Source: Tolypeutes matacus
Lineage: Eukaryota; Chordata; Mammalia; Cingulata; Chlamyphoridae
DNA length: 64,000 nt
Reading direction: 5' to 3'
NCBI GenBank assembly: GCA_026826555.1
Contig: JAKSZT010054396.1
Location: forward strand, 15,970,166 to 16,034,165
Below, one piece after another: positions 59,503 to 64,000 of this stretch. Position numbers and translations under genes: made by a program. The notes under the pieces were generated by a model, which was not told the DNA's origin, searched no databases, and saw only the letters and a list, made by a program, of their open reading frames with translations. Positions within the stretch are counted from its first letter, which is position 1, and each line of letters starts with the position of its first letter.

Positions 59503-60229
59503 ATAATTTTCTAAATATAGGATCATGTCATTGGCGAATAGTGAGAGTTTTGCTTCCTCTTTTTATTTGGATGCCTTTTGTTTTATTTTTTCTCTTCTCT
59601 AATTGTTCTACTTAGAACTTCTAGCACAATGTTGAATAACGGTGGTGACCGTGGGCATTTTTGTTTTGTTCCTAAACTTAGAGGGAAAGGTTTCAACCTT
59701 TCCCCATTGAGTATGATGTTGGCTGTGGGTTTTTCATATATACCTTTTATCATATTGAAGAATTCTTCTATTCCTATCTTTTGAAATGTTTTTATCAAGA
59801 AAGGATGCTGGATTTTCTCGAATGTCTTTTCTGCTTCAATCAAGATGATCATGTGATTTTTACCATAATTTGTTGATGTGGGTGTTATGTTACTTGATTT
59901 TCTTATGTTGAACCACCGTAACATACCAGGAATAAATCCCACTGGGTCATGATGTACAAGTCTTTTAATATACTGTTGGATTTGAATTGCAAGTATTTTC
60001 TTGAGAATTTTTGCATCTATGTTCATTAGAGAGATTGGTTTGCAATTTTCTCTTCTTGTAGTGTCTTTATCTGGCTTTGGTATTAGGGTGATGTTGGCTT
60101 CATAGAACATGTTGGGTAATTTTCCATCCTCTTCCATTTAAGAGTTTAAACAGGATTGGTGTTAATTCTTCTCAAAATACTTTGTAGAATTCACCTGTAA
60201 AGCCATCTGGTCCTGGATTTCTCTTTGCT

Positions 60230-60498
60230 GGGAGTTTTTTTTTTTTTTTTTTCTTTAAGATTTATTTTACTTATTTATATCTCCTTATTCCCTCCTTGTT
60301 TGCACTTGCTGTGTGCTGTAGCTGGGGGGCTCATCTGCTTGCAGGGCCTGACGGCACACCTGGGCACGGGGCCTGGTGGCCCAAGCACCTTCTTTATTTT
60401 TCTTTTTTTAAATTTCTACCAGGAAGTCCTGGGGATCAAACCCAGGTCCCTCCATATGGGAGATGGACGCCCAACCACCTGAGTCACATCTGTCCCTT
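60230..60498 (-). repeat. SINE with linker in L1 copy 3
   Basis: Antisense: TTTAAGATTTATTTTACTTA tail, GGGCCTGACGGCACACCTGG linker, GGGGATCAAACCCAGGTCCC B-box, GAGTCACATCTGTCCC head. Related to the C form but with only one tRNA-like unit. Confidence 0.82.
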
Positions 60499-60725
60499 TT
60501 CTGTATCTCGTAAGGTTGACCAAAGATACCTAGAGTCACCGTCATTTCCCATACAGGATGGTCATATAATAAATCAGACTTAGTTTATCACCAGCATTCT
60601 AAACACCAGACCTAGGGAGAAAAACTAGGTCTGGGGACACATGCATGGTTTCTAATATAGCAAATGTTTAGCCTACCCTGATTATCACAAAATCAGGACA
60701 GCAAGAATACTCGCGGCCACCTGTG
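60499..60725. other. Unclassified block with 10-bp hairpin
   Basis: Lies between the SINE and the L1 5' UTR remnant and matches neither. Contains a perfect 10-bp dyad CCAGACCTAG/CTAGGTCTGG (60606-60615, 60625-60634; 9-nt loop). Confidence 0.5.
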
Positions 60726-61092
60726 GCTTTTAAATTACAGTTTTGCTGTTGCAGTTCTTTTCCTATGGCCCTCTCTCTTTTGGGGCATTCTTCCCCAGAA
60801 TGGTGTGATGTCCATTCTTCCCCTTGTGTCTTAAGCCCTAGAAGATTTTTTTCAAGACATTTCTGCCTATCCTTTAGGTATTTTTTTGGGAATGATCAGA
60901 GTCCCGTGTCTTTCTAGTCCATCATCTTTAGCCATATGTTTTGACTCTGAAATTCACATTTTTAATCATTTTGTAGGCAAGACTGTGCTTTATCCTCTTT
61001 AAGAAACATCTTTTTCATCCAGTAGCCTTTTATTGGTTCATCATCATTCAAGTTACCAGGCGTTCAACAATAAGCAAGAGACAAAGGTCCAA

Positions 61093-61294
61093 GAGCAGAT
61101 GTAGCTCAAGTAGTTGAGTGCACACTTCCCATACATGAGATTCCAGGTTTGTTTCCTGGTACCTCCAAAAAACAAAATAAAACAAACAAGAAAACCAATG
61201 CTCATTGGGGGAGCGGATGTAGCTCAGTGGTTGAACGCCTGCTTCCCATGTACGAGTTCCTGGATTCAATCCCCAATATCTCCTAAAAAAAAAA
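61093..61294 (+). repeat. Two adjacent D-form SINEs
   Basis: Units at 61093-61184 (AGAGCAGATGTAGCTCAAGT) and 61209-61294 (GGGAGCGGATGTAGCTCAGT), each with A-rich tail. Confidence 0.85.
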
Positions 61295-62216
61295 AAAGAA
61301 AAGCAAAGGTCTCTACTTGCCATTTCCAACTAATAATTAGCTAGGTGCCTTTTAGCCTGCTTTTTCCTACAGTGCTTCTCCCAACTCTAGACCCATAATC
61401 ACAGGTGAAGATAGCTTTACTGATAATGCACATATGCTCCAGCAACAACCTGATAACTTCAGACTTGTTAACACTGCCAGGAAACTCAGGGTTAACCAGA
61501 AGAATAAAAGTGTGTCGATACTGTAATGCTGTGGAAGTTGATGGCAGCACCTGGATTCAGATGCTTCTAGCCTGGGTCCTGACACATTATAGTGAAGTTG
61601 AGTGGCAATTGTTAGTATTATGTTGACTAACACTGTCAAAGTCTCCCCAGGTTGCTCTAGCATGCAGTTGGAAATCCTTTGGCCACCCTTGAAATTTAAC
61701 TTCCCTTTTGTTAGGCCAGTACTGACAACATAAACCTCTTTATGCACTCATCTGTGATTAAACTAAGGTTTCATCCTTGGTATTAAAATACCACCTCCCA
61801 GTTACTAAACATACTTTCAATCTTTTAAGTTGACACACTTAACAGTACCGATTTCAGGGCCATTGGGATTTGTCTTTTTGCAGACCAGGTTTGGACAATG
61901 AATTCTTTTTCTTTGGTTCAAAATTTTTGTTTTAATTCTGTTTTCAAACACTTTTATCATTTATATTTGAATATTCATAGCAATTTATGGTTGAGAAGGA
62001 TGAGATAAGAAATGTTGGCTTATATATGAATTCAGAATTTTTAGCTCTTAGTTCAGTTCTTATGTTCAGTTTCTCTACATGAGACATTCTTCCCTTTTTG
62101 CTACTGTGTGTGCCTTTGATTTTCTTGCATTGGTTTTCTTTTAATACTAAAATATATTAAGGTGTTGAGTTGGATATACCGAAACATCAGATATGTTGTT
62201 AAGAACTAATGCATAG

Positions 62217-62381
62217 GGAAGCGGCTGTGGCTCAATCAGTGGGGCTCCCGTTTACCATATGGGAGGCCCCGGGTTCGGTTCCCGGGGCCTCCTGGTGGGG
62301 GCGGGCCCACCTGCACGGCGTGGTTGGCTGACCCAGAGAGCACAGGCAGCAAGGGGGGGATAAATGAATGAATAAATAAAA

Positions 62382-62412
<31 letters not shown>
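62217..62412 (+). repeat. A-form SINE
   Basis: GGGAAGCGGCTGTGGCTCAA head, full tail, long A-run; AAGAACTAATGCATA duplicated on both sides. Confidence 0.95.
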
Positions 62413-62417
<5 letters not shown>

Positions 62418-62740
62418 AATGCATATACATGATTATTAGTTTATAGCATTCTGAATCCAGTATATTTTAATTGCAATATCATATTAAGGTATGCAACAGG
62501 AATTCTTAACAAGGGGTCTGTGAGCTTGAATTGAAATTCTAAAAAACGTTATTCTTGTGGGGACATGTTGGTGCATGTGTGAATTATTTATTAAATAATA
62601 CATGGTATAATGTGAGTAAGGGATCCCTGGTTTTCACCAGACTGGCAAAGGGGTCCATGGAACAAAAAGATTAAGAACCCCAGGTATAGAAGATAAAATA
62701 GCATTAACTTTGACATAATGTGTTCTAACCAGTAACTACT

Positions 62741-62926
62741 AGGTTTTTTTTTAAGGATTTTTATTTTATTTATTCATTTATCCCCCCCTTGCTGCTTGTG
62801 CTTGCTGGGTCAGCTAACCACGCCATGTGGGCGGGCCTGCCTTCACCAGGAGGCCCCGGGAACCGAACCCGGGGCCTCCCATATGGTAAATGGGAGCCCC
62901 ACTGATTGAGTCACAGCCTCTTCCCG
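62741..62926 (-). repeat. A-form SINE
   Basis: Antisense full copy, TTTTTATTTTATTTATTCAT tail to CACAGCCTCTTCCC head. Confidence 0.92.
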
Positions 62927-64000
62927 ACACATTTGCTTTTAATAACATTTGGATTTTTTAATACAGTTTAAAAAGTGTCCTCACACACACAAAAAGAAAT
63001 CAAACTAGCTAACTAACTAAATAAATAGGAACAAGTATCCTCCTTTTTCACTTAGCATTGACAGTGTTGTTCTATAACATGAGATAGTTATTTAATGGCT
63101 GTATTATACATAATTTCTTTAACTACACCTCTCTTGTTGACTCTTTTTCATTATTTTCAGATTTTTGCCGTTTTAAATCCTGAGGTGAACATTATCTTTT
63201 TATGTTAGTTTTGATTATTGCCTTAGAAAACTTATTTCCTTAGGGGTTAATAAATGAACATTTTTATTTATTGCTTAAGGGTCACTAAGTGAACATTTTG
63301 CCAGATTGTCTTCTAGAGAGCAAGCATGAGTGTTCTTCTCTGGACTTTGCCAGCTTTGGGTGTAGCCAGTTTTATAGATAAAATGTTAACTTGTTTTTGT
63401 GTTGCATCTTTAATGTGCACTTGCTGTTTATGAGAAATATAAGATAGTCTGTGTAACCTTTGGATGCCCGATGGTAACTAACTAGAAATTAACAAGTGAA
63501 ATTATATAAAATTAATGTAAAAATCAATTAGTACAGTTTGAAACATATGAATATTTATATTTATTTCTGAAACTTTAGATGGCAGTGAAAATTGCAAGGG
63601 ACTTCCTTTTCCCAGTTTTTACATTGTCATGTGCGCAAGACTTGATAGAAACTGCTGATGAATCCACCTTGAGTTTGATGTGGTGCAAATAGCACTTTGG
63701 CCCAGAAAATTATTGGGTTCTGTCTACTAAGAATCCTTTCCACTTGTGGTTGAAAAGATGGTTTGCTAAGCAAATTAATACTGGAATCAGAATCATAGAG
63801 ACAGTGGGTAACCTGATAAAGAGCAAGTTGCTTTAGAAGTATTCATATTTGACTTGTGAATAAAGGCTTTTCTTGTTCATTTGTATTAGGAAGGAACCCA
63901 AAGGACTTCTAATTAGAAATGACTTTTTTTATTTACTTGTTTTATTGATTGTATTTAAGCACATAAAACAGCATGTCTTTTCCCCCCTTTCCTTTAATGT

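Larger units (their letters stand above)
57561..60930 (-). mobile_element. Damaged L1, minus strand (copy 3)
   Basis: Antisense L1: 3' UTR and ORF2 C-terminus (58186-57722), decayed RT segments (58.3-60.2 kb) and an isolated 5' UTR piece (about 60730-60930, with CCTAGAAGATTTTTTT and CTTTCTAGTCCATCATC, paralleling 54.1-54.2 kb). ORF1, the ORF2 N-terminal half and most of the 5' UTR are missing. Foreign blocks sit at 59356-59502, 60230-60498 (SINE) and 60499-60725. More diverged than copies 1 and 2. Confidence 0.88.
37271..64000 (+). other. CSNK1G1: Probable CSNK1G1 intron 1 (no exon recognised)
   Basis: From the CpG island to the right edge, no exon resembling a casein kinase 1 gamma N-terminus or kinase domain was found in any frame. 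Content is mobile elements (listed separately) plus AT-rich sequence. Stretches where I recognise nothing: about 38.7-39.07, 39.27-41.89, 43.9-44.8, 45.0-46.07, 61.3-62.2 and 62.95-64.0 kb. Confidence 0.5.

Noticed and set aside
1..64000. CRISPR arrays, operons, phage or defence systems
   Set aside because: The window is vertebrate genomic DNA. Its repeats are dispersed transposons; there are no regularly spaced arrays and no bacterial genes.

Overview
The window is mammalian genomic DNA. It has GT-AG introns, L1 LINEs, old MIR and MER5A relics, and many tRNA-derived SINEs of the kind known from armadillos: A-box/B-box heads such as GGTTCGATCC, several with the GATAAATGAATAAATAAAATC(A)n tail. 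This SINE set points to a xenarthran, most likely the nine-banded armadillo Dasypus novemcinctus. The species call is inference; no alignment was run.

Three loci are placed. (1) TRIP4 (activating signal cointegrator 1, ASC-1) lies on the minus strand. Seven coding exons are readable between 21320 and 3241 and keep one reading frame for 347 codons; the C-terminal exons, including the ASCH domain, lie off the left edge. (2) PCLAF (PAF15/KIAA0101) lies on the plus strand and is complete. Four coding exons (24496-24541, 24862-24942, 28433-28595, 32977-33022) encode 111 residues with intact PIP box and KEN box, and a polyA signal follows at 33921. (3) A CpG-rich promoter at about 36.59-37.27 kb is where human synteny places the CSNK1G1 5' end, transcribed rightward. 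No kinase exon is recognisable after it, so 37.3-64 kb is probably its first intron.

TRIP4 and PCLAF are divergent, with start codons 3.2 kb apart and a separate GC-rich promoter each. PCLAF and CSNK1G1 run in tandem. This matches the human chr15q22 order, reversed.

The rest is mobile-element sequence. There are three L1 copies sharing the same young-type ORF2: one 5'-truncated at 4.86-7.38 kb, one near full length on the minus strand at 47.67-54.21 kb, and one damaged on the minus strand at 57.56-60.93 kb. All carry SINE insertions and broken frames. There are also older L1 pieces, about 40 SINE units including a dimeric form, an LTR-like family, and two non-coding RNA retrocopies: a 3' fragment of 28S rRNA (14449-14778) and a 5' fragment of U2 snRNA (31228-31260). 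A 100-N assembly gap sits at 26739-26838 inside a SINE.

I found no new multi-gene system. The most notable items are the 28S rRNA retrocopy that shares its target-site duplication with a neighbouring SINE, a 13-bp perfect hairpin inside an old repeat, foldback sequences in non-L1 DNA within the third L1, and an X-box-like dyad at the CSNK1G1 promoter. Exon boundaries were placed by hand from reading frame and splice sites; repeat boundaries are good to about 10 bp.
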